Virus record (IMG/VR): IMGVR_UViG_3300044712_000967
Coordinates: 1-32,973 of that record
Reading direction: 5' to 3' (one strand)
From: a virus
DNA: 32,973 bases
This document shows positions 20,087 to 28,221 of this stretch, one piece after another. Numbering within the stretch: the first letter of the stretch is position 1; every line of letters starts with the position of its first letter. Position numbers and translations under genes: made by a program. Below the pieces are notes generated by a model that ran no database searches, was not told the origin of the DNA, and saw only the letters and a program-made list of their open reading frames with translations.

Positions 20087-22546
20087 ATGAATACCGTTGG
20101 CGGATCAGTTGTTTGGAACCTCGATGTAGATAATAAGAAATTGGCGGCCGGTTTAACCCAGGCTGATCGTGATATTAAAAGTTTCTCTGATAAGGGTAGT
20201 AAAAACTTTCAATCATTCGCGAGAAGCCAGGCCGATAGCATTAGGACATTCAGCCTCGCTATTGCCGGCGCACAAGTCGCAATGGGGCTGTTTCTTAAGT
20301 CTTCAATCGACGCTTCAATTAAAATGGAGAACTCGCTAACCGGCCTTGCAACTGTTGCCCGCGCCTTTAACCAAGACCAAGAGGCGACGACCGCCGCCGC
20401 CAAATCCCTGGCCCAAGATGGGCTGATGTCGGTAGCCGATGCCGCCAGTGGCCTTAAGAACTTACTGGCTACCGGTTTTTCATTACCTGAAGCGACTAAC
20501 CTGATGAAAGCCTTTAAGGATTCCGCCGCGTTTAACCGCCAAGGAATGCTTGGCTTTGGTGAGGCGATTGTTGGCGCTACTCAGGGTATCAAAAACCAGA
20601 ACTCGATCATGGTGGATAACGTCGGTATCTCGAAAAACCTGTCCATTATCTTGAAAGAACAGGGGCTTTCGGTAAACGATCTGCAAAACGTCACCAGCGA
20701 TGCCTCGGTACGGCAAAAGCTTTATAACGGCTTGCTCAAAGAAGGCGCCATTTTCTCCGGCGATTCGACCCGCGCCACGCAAACCCTGGGCGGCCAGCAA
20801 GCGCAGTTAGCCACGAATATGTTCAATCTCAAAGCGCAGATTGGCGATGTTTTGCGAATTGGTTATACCCCGCTCCTCACTAAGATCAATGAGTATATTT
20901 CGACCAACCCCAAGCTCATCACGTCAATTGTGGTAGCGACCGCCGCCGGCCTGGGCCTCGTGGCTGCCGTCCTGGCGCTTCGCTTTGCCTTTATTACGCT
21001 CTGGGCGTCACTTGGCCCAATTACGATTGCATTAGCGCTTGTCGGGGCGCTGGTGGGCATTGTGATGTTTAAGGCCATGCAGAAGATGCAAGACCAGATG
21101 GGCGCGACCAGCAAGAACTTTACCGCCGGCGCTACCGAAATAGGCAATGCTGCGACCACCAACCTCGGTGAAAATGGCAAAGCCGCCAAGGCTGCCAAAG
21201 ATCTCAAGGAAAAACTGGCCGATATTGATAAGCAGATCGAGACCTCCAAGAAGACATTCAAGGAGCAGTTAGCCGAAATGGTGCGCGACTCACAGAAAAA
21301 GGTAAGCGACCTGCGTGCTTCACTCGACAAGGAAAACAAAGATTTCGAGAAATCAGAAGCCGACAAGCTTGCTGACTTCAAAAAGACGCAATACGAAATG
21401 GGCATAACCTATAAGCGAACAATCGCCGATATTCTCAAATCGACTGACCGAGAGAATCAAGATTTTGATGCGGGCCAAAAAGAGAATCTAGCCACCTTTG
21501 AAGATTCAAAGAATAAAATGGTTACTTCGCATGAGCGCAAAGTGGCTGATATTAGCTCGCAAATCGACAAAGAAGTTGCCAAGGGCGTTAAAGGCGACCA
21601 GGACAAGCTCGCGAGCCTGCATCAATCCTTAGCTGAGGAAAATGCCGACTATGAGCAGAATTTTGCTGATCTCAAACGGAAATATGAAGAGGATACCGCC
21701 AAATCAAGCCTAGAGCATACCCGCAAGCTCGATGACCTCCAGGCCCGTCTTACTCAAGAGAATGAGGATAATGAACGGGAAATGCAGGCCCGCGCCGCTC
21801 AATATGAAGCCGATACCGCCAAGGCTAAGGAGCAGCACGCCGCCAAAGCTCTCGACCTCCAGCAACAGCTTGATTCTGAGCTGGCCTTTGAGCAAAAGCA
21901 TGCCGATGATGTCCTGTCGGTTAAGGATTTTCAATTTAGGGATGAGCTACAAAAGCTCAAGGATACCCATGCCGAACAGTTGGTTTCTTATGACGAACAG
22001 AAGAAAAAGGCAATTCAAAGCGCCAAGGATACCGCAACCGGCATTGGTACTGAACTCGGTGCGCTGCCAGGCATTATCAAAAATGGCGGTCTGGGAACTG
22101 CCTTAACCGACATTGGCAAAGATCTTGGTGAAGATATGGGCAAGCAATTCATGAAAGCGCTTGGAGATTCAATCAAGGAGTTGCCAGGTGATGCCGCACG
22201 CGGCGTAACGAACTGGTTTAATCGAGTTGGGTCTAGTATCCGAGACGCCCTGAAAACACCATTTTATAGTACCGATGAAGGCCGGTGGATCATGCCGAGT
22301 GACCCAGATTATGCAAAATTCTCTAAACGCGCTGATGGTGGCCCGGTAAGCCCAGGCGTACCATACAAAGTTGGCGAGCGCGGCGAAGAAATATTTGTGC
22401 CGAATGTTGCCGGTAAAATTATCCCGCATGAGGAGGTAAGCACCATGGGTAAACAGATTAGCATTGTCAACAATATTGACGCGCATTACGATTTCGACAT
22501 TCAGGCGGTGTCACGTGGCATGGCTTATCAAGCGGCGGTGATCTAA
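20087..22546 (+). CDS. Tail tape measure protein
   Basis: The 819-residue product has all the expected parts. The N-terminus (GGSVVWNLDVDNKKLAAGLTQADRDIKSF) is typical of tape measures. Residues ~276-328 are strongly hydrophobic (SIVVATAAGLGLVAAVLALRF and following), likely membrane-inserting during DNA ejection. About 370-650 is highly charged coiled coil with six loose repeats. The C-terminal motif GGPVSPGVPYKVGERGEEIFVPN is common at tape-measure ends. It sets tail length and is released into the host envelope. An in-frame AGGAGG before ATG 22445 could start a 33-residue peptide from its tail. The stop overlaps the next ATG (TAATG). Confidence 0.9.
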   Translation: MNTVGGSVVWNLDVDNKKLAAGLTQADRDIKSFSDKGSKNFQSFARSQADSIRTFSLAIAGAQVAMGLFLKSSIDASIKMENSLTGLATVARAFNQDQEATTAAAKSLAQDGLMSVADAASGLKNLLATGFSLPEATNLMKAFKDSAAFNRQGMLGFGEAIVGATQGIKNQNSIMVDNVGISKNLSIILKEQGLSVNDLQNVTSDASVRQKLYNGLLKEGAIFSGDSTRATQTLGGQQAQLATNMFNLKAQIGDVLRIGYTPLLTKINEYISTNPKLITSIVVATAAGLGLVAAVLALRFAFITLWASLGPITIALALVGALVGIVMFKAMQKMQDQMGATSKNFTAGATEIGNAATTNLGENGKAAKAAKDLKEKLADIDKQIETSKKTFKEQLAEMVRDSQKKVSDLRASLDKENKDFEKSEADKLADFKKTQYEMGITYKRTIADILKSTDRENQDFDAGQKENLATFEDSKNKMVTSHERKVADISSQIDKEVAKGVKGDQDKLASLHQSLAEENADYEQNFADLKRKYEEDTAKSSLEHTRKLDDLQARLTQENEDNEREMQARAAQYEADTAKAKEQHAAKALDLQQQLDSELAFEQKHADDVLSVKDFQFRDELQKLKDTHAEQLVSYDEQKKKAIQSAKDTATGIGTELGALPGIIKNGGLGTALTDIGKDLGEDMGKQFMKALGDSIKELPGDAARGVTNWFNRVGSSIRDALKTPFYSTDEGRWIMPSDPDYAKFSKRADGGPVSPGVPYKVGERGEEIFVPNVAGKIIPHEEVSTMGKQISIVNNIDAHYDFDIQAVSRGMAYQAAVI
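21293..21895 (+). repeat. Coiled-coil repeats in the tape measure
   Basis: Six related segments of roughly 20 residues recur in residues ~403-603. Examples are KKVSDLRASLDKENKDFE, KRTIADILKSTDRENQDFD, ERKVADISSQIDKE, DKLASLHQSLAEENADYE, TRKLDDLQARLTQENEDNE and AAKALDLQQQLDSELAFE. The first two spacings are 39 and 40 residues. The consensus is basic residue, hydrophobic, D-L/I, a leucine heptad and an E-N-x-D-F/Y/N-E end. They indicate growth by internal duplication of a coiled-coil unit. Confidence 0.6.
22445..22546 (+). other. Possible internal start in tape-measure tail (33 aa)
   Basis: AGGAGG (22431-22436) followed eight bases later by ATG 22445 is in frame with tape-measure residue 787, just after the conserved C-terminal motif. 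Translation would yield a 33-residue peptide ending at the same stop. The Glu-Glu-Val codons GAG GAG GTA could create the site by chance, so this is a weak candidate. Confidence 0.25.
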
Positions 22547-23397
22547 TGGATCAAGTAATTTTTGCAGGTTTGGATCTCAACGATGAAGTCAACGGCTATG
22601 TTGTCGAAGCCGGCATTGAAGGTTTAGAGGCTGCCGATATTTCCCTAACCTCTTATGACCGGGCCGGCGAAGACGGCATACGGGTACCAAATGGTTACTC
22701 ACGCGGGCGCCTCATCACCATTCCCGGCCTTATTCGCGGTGATTGTGTGGCTGACCACCTAACACGCCGCCGCGCGCTCTCAAGCCTAATTCCGCCGGTT
22801 CGTAACGCCAATGATGTCTTAAGCGATAAAACACTACGCATTGTTGACGGTGATGGCGGTGACTATACCTTTGCCGTTCAGGTGCAACAGCCATTTTCGA
22901 TGCCCCGCCGCAACCTCATGAATTCCCGGTATCTTCTGCACCTGCTTGCTTCTGATCCGGCGATTTATGGCACAGCCGAACATACGCTAACATTGACGCC
23001 GGCAACCGGTGGCTCCTTTACGGTGCCATTCATCGTACCGTTTACCCTATCGGGCGGCACAAGCGGCGAAGGAACGGCCGCTAATGGTGGGGATCTCAAT
23101 ACCTTTCCGGTGATTACTCTCAGTGGCCCGCTAACGAATCCGACCATTCGCAACGTCACCACCGGCCTCTCAATGCAGCTCCAAATGACGATTCTGACAG
23201 GCGCGACCGTTGTGATCGACATGCAGAACAAAACCATCATTCAGGACGGCAGCATTAACCAACTCGACAAAATGACCGCCGGCTCTGATTGGTGGTGGTT
23301 ACAGCCTGGCAATAATACGATCCGGCTCACTACTTCGACTTCAGCCCAAACGGGTACCGCCGTCCTCTCCTGGCATGATGCGCTGGCGGGTCTATGA
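22546..23397 (+). CDS. Distal tail protein (Dit-like)
   Basis: The 283-residue product directly follows the tape measure, the standard place for the distal tail protein. The N-terminal domain shows the Dit-type strand order, including GIRVPNGYSRGRLITIPGLIRGDC and a later YTFAVQVQQPFSMPRRNLMNSRYLLHLLASDPAIYG, the segment that precedes the second domain in SPP1-type Dit proteins. The C-terminal half is a beta-sandwich-like galectin-type domain: FPVITLSGPLTNPTIRN, MQLQMTILTGATVVIDM, WWWLQPGNNTIRL. Dit forms the hexameric hub joining tube to tip. Stop and start overlap with both neighbours (TAATG before, ATGA after). Confidence 0.8.
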   Translation: MDQVIFAGLDLNDEVNGYVVEAGIEGLEAADISLTSYDRAGEDGIRVPNGYSRGRLITIPGLIRGDCVADHLTRRRALSSLIPPVRNANDVLSDKTLRIVDGDGGDYTFAVQVQQPFSMPRRNLMNSRYLLHLLASDPAIYGTAEHTLTLTPATGGSFTVPFIVPFTLSGGTSGEGTAANGGDLNTFPVITLSGPLTNPTIRNVTTGLSMQLQMTILTGATVVIDMQNKTIIQDGSINQLDKMTAGSDWWWLQPGNNTIRLTTSTSAQTGTAVLSWHDALAGL

Positions 23398-24461
23398 GCA
23401 CGTCTCGCTATCGGATTGAGGTACGCGATCCTGACGGCAATCTGGTGGCGGATATTAGCGACCGCTGCACGCGCCGGCATTGGGCGGTACGGCGTAACAG
23501 GCCCTCGACTATTGAGTTGTCCTTTGACGGCCGCGATCTGGTCAACTATTTCAAGTCGCTTAGCACCTCAATCGAGGCGGTGTTTTCGGTTAATATCAAC
23601 GAAATCCGCATCTACCGTTTCGATACTCTCATGGTAGCTGGCCAAATTTCCTACTACATGGCCTTTGACGAGGGTGATGACAAGATCCGGGTAGATATTC
23701 AGGCGCCTGGTTGGCAAGCGCTCTTTGCGGCCCGTATTACCGCCTTAACGCAGAACTACGAGCTAGTTGATAACTGGGATCTGGGCGCGATCATGTGGGA
23801 TTTGATTGACCAAAGCCAATTACAAGCCAATGGCGACTTTGGAATTACCGAAGGAACTATTCAGACTTCCCAAATCGGCGAGCGTCATTACGTCTATAAA
23901 AATATTGGTGATGCCCTGGTACAGCTTTCAGAAGTTATCGGCGGCCCGGACTTTGAATTTACCGCCAGCAAGGTTTTTAACGTCTATTCTCCAAAGCAAG
24001 GGATTGCCCGGCCGGATGTCGTCTTTAACTATCCTGGTAATTTCCTGAAACCATCGACGCAACGGGACGGCACCAAGATGTTTAACCGGATTATTGCCAG
24101 CGGCGCCGGCACCGGCACCGAACGCCTGCTTTCAACGGCCGAAGATCTGACCTCGCAAGCATCGTACAAATTGCGAGAATTGCCCGTTAATTACCCTGAT
24201 GTGTCCGTACAAACGACCCTTGACGATCATGCCGATGAAGACCTACGGACAAATGTGACCTTTCTTGATTTGCCGGTTGTCAAAACCACCGGCGATGACC
24301 CGCAGCTTGGCTCCTATTGGCTTGGTGATGAGGTGACGGTGCGCGTTACCAAGAATGTCGAGATCTTTGGCCACCTGGCCGGCGTGTGGCGCGTCGAGGA
24401 AATCGACGTAACAATTGACCAAAACAATTTTGAAGATGTTGCGGTAAGGGTGGCGCGATGA
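23394..24461 (+). CDS. Tail hub / Tal-like tip protein (Gp37-like)
   Basis: This 355-residue product follows the Dit gene by an ATGA overlap. Its N-terminal YRIEVRDPDGNLVADISD and RRNRPSTIELSFDG segments, then IRIYRFDTLMVAGQISYYM, match the beta-rich hub architecture of siphophage tail proteins of the ReqiPepy6 Gp37-like kind. The C-terminal third (LGSYWLGDEVTVRVTKNVEIFGHLAGVWRVEEIDVTID) is the usual closing domain of that family. It should close the tip of the tube below Dit and anchor receptor-binding parts. No lysin or protease motif is visible within it. The stop overlaps the next start (ATGA). Confidence 0.75.
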   Translation: MSTSRYRIEVRDPDGNLVADISDRCTRRHWAVRRNRPSTIELSFDGRDLVNYFKSLSTSIEAVFSVNINEIRIYRFDTLMVAGQISYYMAFDEGDDKIRVDIQAPGWQALFAARITALTQNYELVDNWDLGAIMWDLIDQSQLQANGDFGITEGTIQTSQIGERHYVYKNIGDALVQLSEVIGGPDFEFTASKVFNVYSPKQGIARPDVVFNYPGNFLKPSTQRDGTKMFNRIIASGAGTGTERLLSTAEDLTSQASYKLRELPVNYPDVSVQTTLDDHADEDLRTNVTFLDLPVVKTTGDDPQLGSYWLGDEVTVRVTKNVEIFGHLAGVWRVEEIDVTIDQNNFEDVAVRVAR

Positions 24462-24895
24462 GCAAACAGCGTTTAAGCGAAGACCGCAATGATTGGATCG
24501 TGGCCGAGATCACGAAACTTAAACGTCAATTCAATGAGGATAAGTTTAATCAACCCGTCTCGATTGAAGTGCCGACCGCCGCCGAACTCAATACCACTGT
24601 CAACGCCGGCACAATTACAACCATCACCCTGACGGTTACGCCGCTACAAAATCAAACCCTCCTTGGTATGTGCGAAAGCGCGCTCTATAAAGACACCAAA
24701 GACGATGATGGCGACTACCCGACTGGTGCAAACTGGTCTGGCCTCTTGGGGGATTGCACCTATATGACCTTCACTCACCCGGATCGTTCAGACGGTAAAA
24801 ACATTATTCACCGGCAAGTGCTGCGCAACCTGAGTGCCACCAACATTGATGCCTATTTCCGGGCCAGGGCGCGCGTCTTTAAGAATGTGACTTGA
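24458..24895 (+). CDS. Baseplate-associated hypothetical protein
   Basis: This 145-residue product is coupled to the hub gene by ATGA. It has a helical lead (RNDWIVAEITKLKRQFNEDKF), a Thr-rich beta stretch (TTVNAGTITTITLTVTPLQNQTLL) and a C-terminal beta domain (TYMTFTHPDRSDGKNIIHRQVL...AYFRARARVF). The last part resembles the strands of small tail-tip and neck proteins. I do not recognise a named family. Its place between the hub and the fibre genes suggests a small structural component of the tail tip. No signal peptide or membrane segment. Confidence 0.6.
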   Translation: MSKQRLSEDRNDWIVAEITKLKRQFNEDKFNQPVSIEVPTAAELNTTVNAGTITTITLTVTPLQNQTLLGMCESALYKDTKDDDGDYPTGANWSGLLGDCTYMTFTHPDRSDGKNIIHRQVLRNLSATNIDAYFRARARVFKNVT

Positions 24896-24902
24896 GGTGA
24901 GT

Positions 24903-25172
24903 ATGCGTAAAGAAATCTACCAACACGATGATGGCCGGCTGGTATTTGCCGAATTCCCCGAAAACGTCGAAGTCGAAGTTGCCAGTACCGATATTGGCAC
25001 CGGCGAAACCACCATTGCGACTAAGGTGGAGGCCGAGTTTACGGATGCTGAATTTGCCCAGGCGCGGCATGCACCAAAAGATTTTGAGATAGTTAAAAAA
25101 GGCAGTAAGTATTTATTGGCTAAGCGGAAGCATGATACTATGCAGAAGAAGCCAAAGAATGAAGGAGTGTGA
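24903..25172 (+). CDS. Small hypothetical tail-region protein
   Basis: GAGGTGAG lies just before ATG 24903, which I prefer over a GTG two codons upstream. The 89-residue product has an acidic N-terminal half (FPENVEVEVASTDIGTGETTIATKVEAEF) and a very basic C-terminus (LAKRKHDTMQKKPKNEGV). Secondary structure looks like a small beta domain followed by helix. I do not recognise it. It is eight bases behind the preceding gene and its stop overlaps the next ATG (TGATG), so it belongs to the tail unit. Function unknown. Confidence 0.55.
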   Translation: MRKEIYQHDDGRLVFAEFPENVEVEVASTDIGTGETTIATKVEAEFTDAEFAQARHAPKDFEIVKKGSKYLLAKRKHDTMQKKPKNEGV

Positions 25173-26503
25173 TGGGTAAAGTAGCGCTTTTAACCAGCGG
25201 CGAGACCACAATCGAAGGCATTAGCCGCGCGATTTCTGGCCTGCTCACGACCGGCGGCGTCAAAGGCTCAGGTGATCTTTTGGTTATCGAGAATGGCACG
25301 CCAAATAAAACAGTCAAGATTAGTGCCGGCACAATTTATATTGATTTTGTTGATCCAGTAGCCGAAGGTGCGCGCAAATATTTAGGATTCATTGAGACCG
25401 GCAGCGAACAAAACGTAACGATTACCGACAATACGAGCGGCAGCGCCCGGATTGATTTGATTGTGGCCTACGTTGACACGAGTGCCGCCACACAAGATGA
25501 CTCGGATAATAACGGCGCGCTTAAGTTCGCCGCTATTCCTGGCACACCGGCCGCAACGCCGGCAATCCCAACCGATGCGACAGTTACCGGCATTCTCGGT
25601 GCTGGCGTCCCTTGGCGCCCGCTCGCGCGCGTGGCAGTCGCTAACGGCTTTACGTCAATCATCAACGCCAATATTACTGATATGCGCTCCTACACGTCTG
25701 ACCAAGAAACAGTACTTGATGACACGAGCGTTGATTTTGTGGCCACTGGCCTTGTCTGGAGCCAGTCAAGCGGCCTCATTGGTACGATGACACTCGGGCA
25801 TGCCTACATTGGCGGCCACCTCATCAATAAGCCGAATTTCACCCATACTTTTGCAGTTTCAAAAGACACCTACATTGATTTGCCAAATACAGCGCTGCCG
25901 ACCGTTAACGACGATCTGACCTATACGGCCGTCACCAATGGCGCAGCGGCCCCGGCCCTGGCCGCCGGCTCAATTCGCCTGGCGAAAGTCGTTACGAATG
26001 GTTCAGCGATTACCGGCGTGACTGATTTGCGCGTGATTACGCCAATTGATAACACTATGATTGCTAACCGAACCCGCCGGGTTTTCGGTAACATTTCCCC
26101 TGAAAATAGTGCTACCTATGTTTTCAATAACGGTATGACCGTTAATCTTGCCGATGAAACTACCCAAGGCGCGATGTTTACCATTGAGGTGCCAAAAGAT
26201 TACGTCTCAGGCGGCGCGCTCATCATTAAATATTCTGCCGGCGGCACTGGTGCCATTAATATCTCGGAGTATATCGGCGTGATTAGCCTATCTGAGTCGA
26301 TTACCATGAACGAAGCAAACAATGTCTCTGAAGTGCTTGGTTCGGCCGGTGGTGACACCCTTTACGAAGCAACTATTACGTTAGCCGGTGGCTATACTAT
26401 CGGCGATGTAGTGCTTGGCACCATTCGTCGGCGCGCTGGCGACGCTAATGCTGGCGCCCTGGCGATCCGGGGTATTGGCTTCGAGTATACGGCGGATATG
26501 TAG
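25172..26503 (+). CDS. Tail fibre / baseplate adhesion protein
   Basis: AAGGAG is four bases before ATG 25172. The 443-residue product is dominated by Thr/Ala/Gly beta structure. Its N-terminal half carries a phage-baseplate-like domain (KVALLTSGETTIEGISRAISGLL, then ENGTPNKTVKISAGTIYIDFVDP, SARIDLIVAYVDTS, PWRPLARVAVANGFTSIINANITDMR), a pattern I associate with appendage proteins that attach below the hub. The C-terminal part (TIEVPKDYVSGGALIIKYSAGGTGAINISEYIGVI) is a separate beta domain, perhaps carbohydrate binding. No catalytic motif is visible. Most likely it is a receptor-binding or fibre-attachment protein. Confidence 0.65.
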   Translation: MGKVALLTSGETTIEGISRAISGLLTTGGVKGSGDLLVIENGTPNKTVKISAGTIYIDFVDPVAEGARKYLGFIETGSEQNVTITDNTSGSARIDLIVAYVDTSAATQDDSDNNGALKFAAIPGTPAATPAIPTDATVTGILGAGVPWRPLARVAVANGFTSIINANITDMRSYTSDQETVLDDTSVDFVATGLVWSQSSGLIGTMTLGHAYIGGHLINKPNFTHTFAVSKDTYIDLPNTALPTVNDDLTYTAVTNGAAAPALAAGSIRLAKVVTNGSAITGVTDLRVITPIDNTMIANRTRRVFGNISPENSATYVFNNGMTVNLADETTQGAMFTIEVPKDYVSGGALIIKYSAGGTGAINISEYIGVISLSESITMNEANNVSEVLGSAGGDTLYEATITLAGGYTIGDVVLGTIRRRAGDANAGALAIRGIGFEYTADM

Positions 26504-26505
26504 CC

Positions 26506-26997
26506 ATGCTTTCACTTCCAACAGTCTTGCAGTCTGCCGCCGCTGTTGCTCTATTTATCGGTGCCGCCGTCTATATCTATGGCACCTATAAAAAAGAGCG
26601 AACCAAGGTAGATGATGAACTAGAGGAAGGTACGATTAACCGGCTCAACAATGCGATTAATTCCCTCAAATTAGAAAATGAATATCTGAAAAAGGAAAAT
26701 GAAGCGCTTAAGGCTCAATTGACCTTGATGGAAGCCAAAATTACCAAAAGTGAAAATGATATTGTCGCTTTACGCGACCTTGCCACCAATCAATCTGCCA
26801 TTAATGAGGTCAAAGGTTTACTCCAAAAGTTTGAATTTATTATTCCAATGATGAAGAGTTTCCAAGAAGCCGATGCCCAACTGCTTAAAGGAATGGCAGA
26901 AATTCGTGGCATGATCCGAGAAGACCGCAAAACCACCCAACGCGTTGAACGCCGAATTATGGAAAAAAGCGTTGACGATACAGCTAAGGAGGCTTAG
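26506..26997 (+). CDS. Membrane-anchored coiled-coil protein, lysis candidate
   Basis: The 163-residue product has one N-terminal membrane segment (about residues 4-26, PTVLQSAAAVALFIGAAVYIY) followed by a basic stop, a long coiled coil (NNAINSLKLENEYLKKENEALKAQLTLMEAKITKSENDIVALRD) and a helical, charged C-terminus. Topology and place immediately before the endolysin gene recall inner-membrane spanin-type proteins, or the envelope-spanning coiled coils some phages use in lysis. I see no overlapping outer-spanin lipoprotein, which a Rz/Rz1 system would need. An alternative is a virion-associated tail protein. Its stop lies next to the endolysin's GTG start. Confidence 0.55.
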   Translation: MLSLPTVLQSAAAVALFIGAAVYIYGTYKKERTKVDDELEEGTINRLNNAINSLKLENEYLKKENEALKAQLTLMEAKITKSENDIVALRDLATNQSAINEVKGLLQKFEFIIPMMKSFQEADAQLLKGMAEIRGMIREDRKTTQRVERRIMEKSVDDTAKEA

Positions 26998-27642
26998 GTG
27001 GCGTTACTTTTCCCTCTCAAGCATCGTGAGATCATCCGGGGCTGCGAAGCTCATAAGGCGGCCGGTTTAGGCTGCGCAACGGACTATGAGGCGGATTATG
27101 AACCAATCTATGCGCCTATCGCTGGTACTATTTGGCGGTTCATTGATGGCCCTGGCGGCAATTGGGTTGCTCTCGCTGGCAAAGATGGCCGTTTGTACGA
27201 ATTTGCTCATCTCGATCATTACACTTTGCCTAATGGCCCGGTGAACGCCGGCGACATTATCGGTATTAGCGGCAACACTGGCACACTGACCAGTGGCAAA
27301 CATTTGCACGTTCAAATTAAAGATTCCAAAGGGCGACGGCTTAACCCGCTGCCAATATTAGCCAGGGCAGACTTGCCCAAACCACAGGAGGCACCAGTGG
27401 CATACAATGAAGACGCCGGACGGCAGATCCGCGATAACGCCAATCTTCACCAATTTGAAGAGTTGGTTGTGCGGCGCACGCTTGAACATGCGCGCCAAGG
27501 GATTCTTGGTGAGGTCGATCAGCATGGCCTAGACCTGGACGTTCAACGCGTCATGCAGGCGCTCCAGAATGGCACTGACTTTGAAATGGGCGCTGTGATT
27601 GATGATTATATCCAGGCTGGAAAAAAGAGTATCATACAATAA
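26998..27642 (+). CDS. M23-family peptidase, endolysin candidate
   Basis: The start is GTG 26998, five bases after AAGGAGG; no better ATG is near. The 214-residue product has the M23 metallopeptidase elements in order: H19 with D29 (EAHKAAGLGCATDYEA; spacing longer than the classical HxxxD), H71 in FAHLDH, and H102-x-H104 in KHLHVQI. Known family members cut peptide bridges in peptidoglycan. There is no signal peptide, so holin-dependent release is expected. The 80-residue C-terminal part (from residue ~134) has no known family to me and may bind the cell wall. It carries its own ribosome site and GTG, described separately. Confidence 0.8.
   Translation: MALLFPLKHREIIRGCEAHKAAGLGCATDYEADYEPIYAPIAGTIWRFIDGPGGNWVALAGKDGRLYEFAHLDHYTLPNGPVNAGDIIGISGNTGTLTSGKHLHVQIKDSKGRRLNPLPILARADLPKPQEAPVAYNEDAGRQIRDNANLHQFEELVVRRTLEHARQGILGEVDQHGLDLDVQRVMQALQNGTDFEMGAVIDDYIQAGKKSIIQ
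27397..27642 (+). other. Possible internal product: endolysin C-terminal domain alone
   Basis: AGGAGG (27386-27391) is followed five bases later by GTG 27397, in frame with the M23 protein at residue 134, right after the catalytic domain. It would give an 81-residue C-terminal product. GTG is also the start codon of the parent gene. Several Gram-positive phage endolysins are known to make their cell-wall-binding domain separately from just such an internal site and to assemble with it. Confidence 0.55.
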
Positions 27643-27654
27643 GTAAGGAGATTT

Positions 27655-28212
27655 ATGGCCGCAACATTTGATTGGCAGGAAGACACCGGCACGCAAACCG
27701 GCTCACCTACCAAGGGTACAACCCGCACCACTGGCGTTACTGATGTGAACTGGAAAAATAGCGGCGTCCAAGGTACCGCTTATTCAGCCGCACCGATTAC
27801 TGCCGGCAACAACTCATTTGAAAAATGGCAATTTGGTAAATTTACCACAGGAACCTTTAACCAGATTCTCGCTGGTTTGTTTGCTCACACCGCGACGGCT
27901 TTCGGATCAAATCTAACCCTTAAAGGAACGCCAGCATGTACCGGTGATGGTGACCGATTACTCTATACGACCCCATCCGCTACCACTAATGCAGCTCTAA
28001 CCACAAACATGACTTCTGCCATTTCGATTGCCTCTGGTGTGGCTGTATTCTTTGGCCCCACAGGCCCAGAAGCTACCGGTAAGGCAGCATCACAAAATAC
28101 CGGTGCCGATCAGTTCACCAACTATCTGACAACTCAATTACAAACGGCTGTAGGCGCAGCGGCCGGCGACACCGCCACTGTTACGCTTACCCTGCAATAT
28201 AACGAAAACTAA
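27655..28212 (+). CDS. Putative virion structural protein
   Basis: TAAGGAG lies in front of ATG 27655, at ideal spacing. The 185-residue product is Thr/Ala/Gly rich and beta-type throughout: FDWQEDTGTQTGSPTKGTTRTTG, then ITAGNNSFEKWQFGKFTTGTFNQIL and a late GDTATVTLTLQYNEN strand. A single cysteine lies near the middle (TPACTGDGD). Nothing indicates catalysis or membrane insertion. Composition and setting among fibre genes suggest a virion or appendage component, such as a tail decoration protein. I do not recognise a named family. Confidence 0.55.
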   Translation: MAATFDWQEDTGTQTGSPTKGTTRTTGVTDVNWKNSGVQGTAYSAAPITAGNNSFEKWQFGKFTTGTFNQILAGLFAHTATAFGSNLTLKGTPACTGDGDRLLYTTPSATTNAALTTNMTSAISIASGVAVFFGPTGPEATGKAASQNTGADQFTNYLTTQLQTAVGAAAGDTATVTLTLQYNEN

Positions 28213-28221
28213 GGAGCGAGT

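Noticed and set aside
21260-21280. AAGGAG followed by in-frame ATG in the tape measure (ATG 21278)
   Set aside because: The 12-base gap is long and the site lies inside a uniform coiled coil, not at a domain boundary.
20863-21405. 180-residue minus-strand frame in the tape measure
   Set aside because: It lies antisense to the hydrophobic and coiled-coil coding part of the tape measure, has no ribosome site, and all neighbours run on the + strand.
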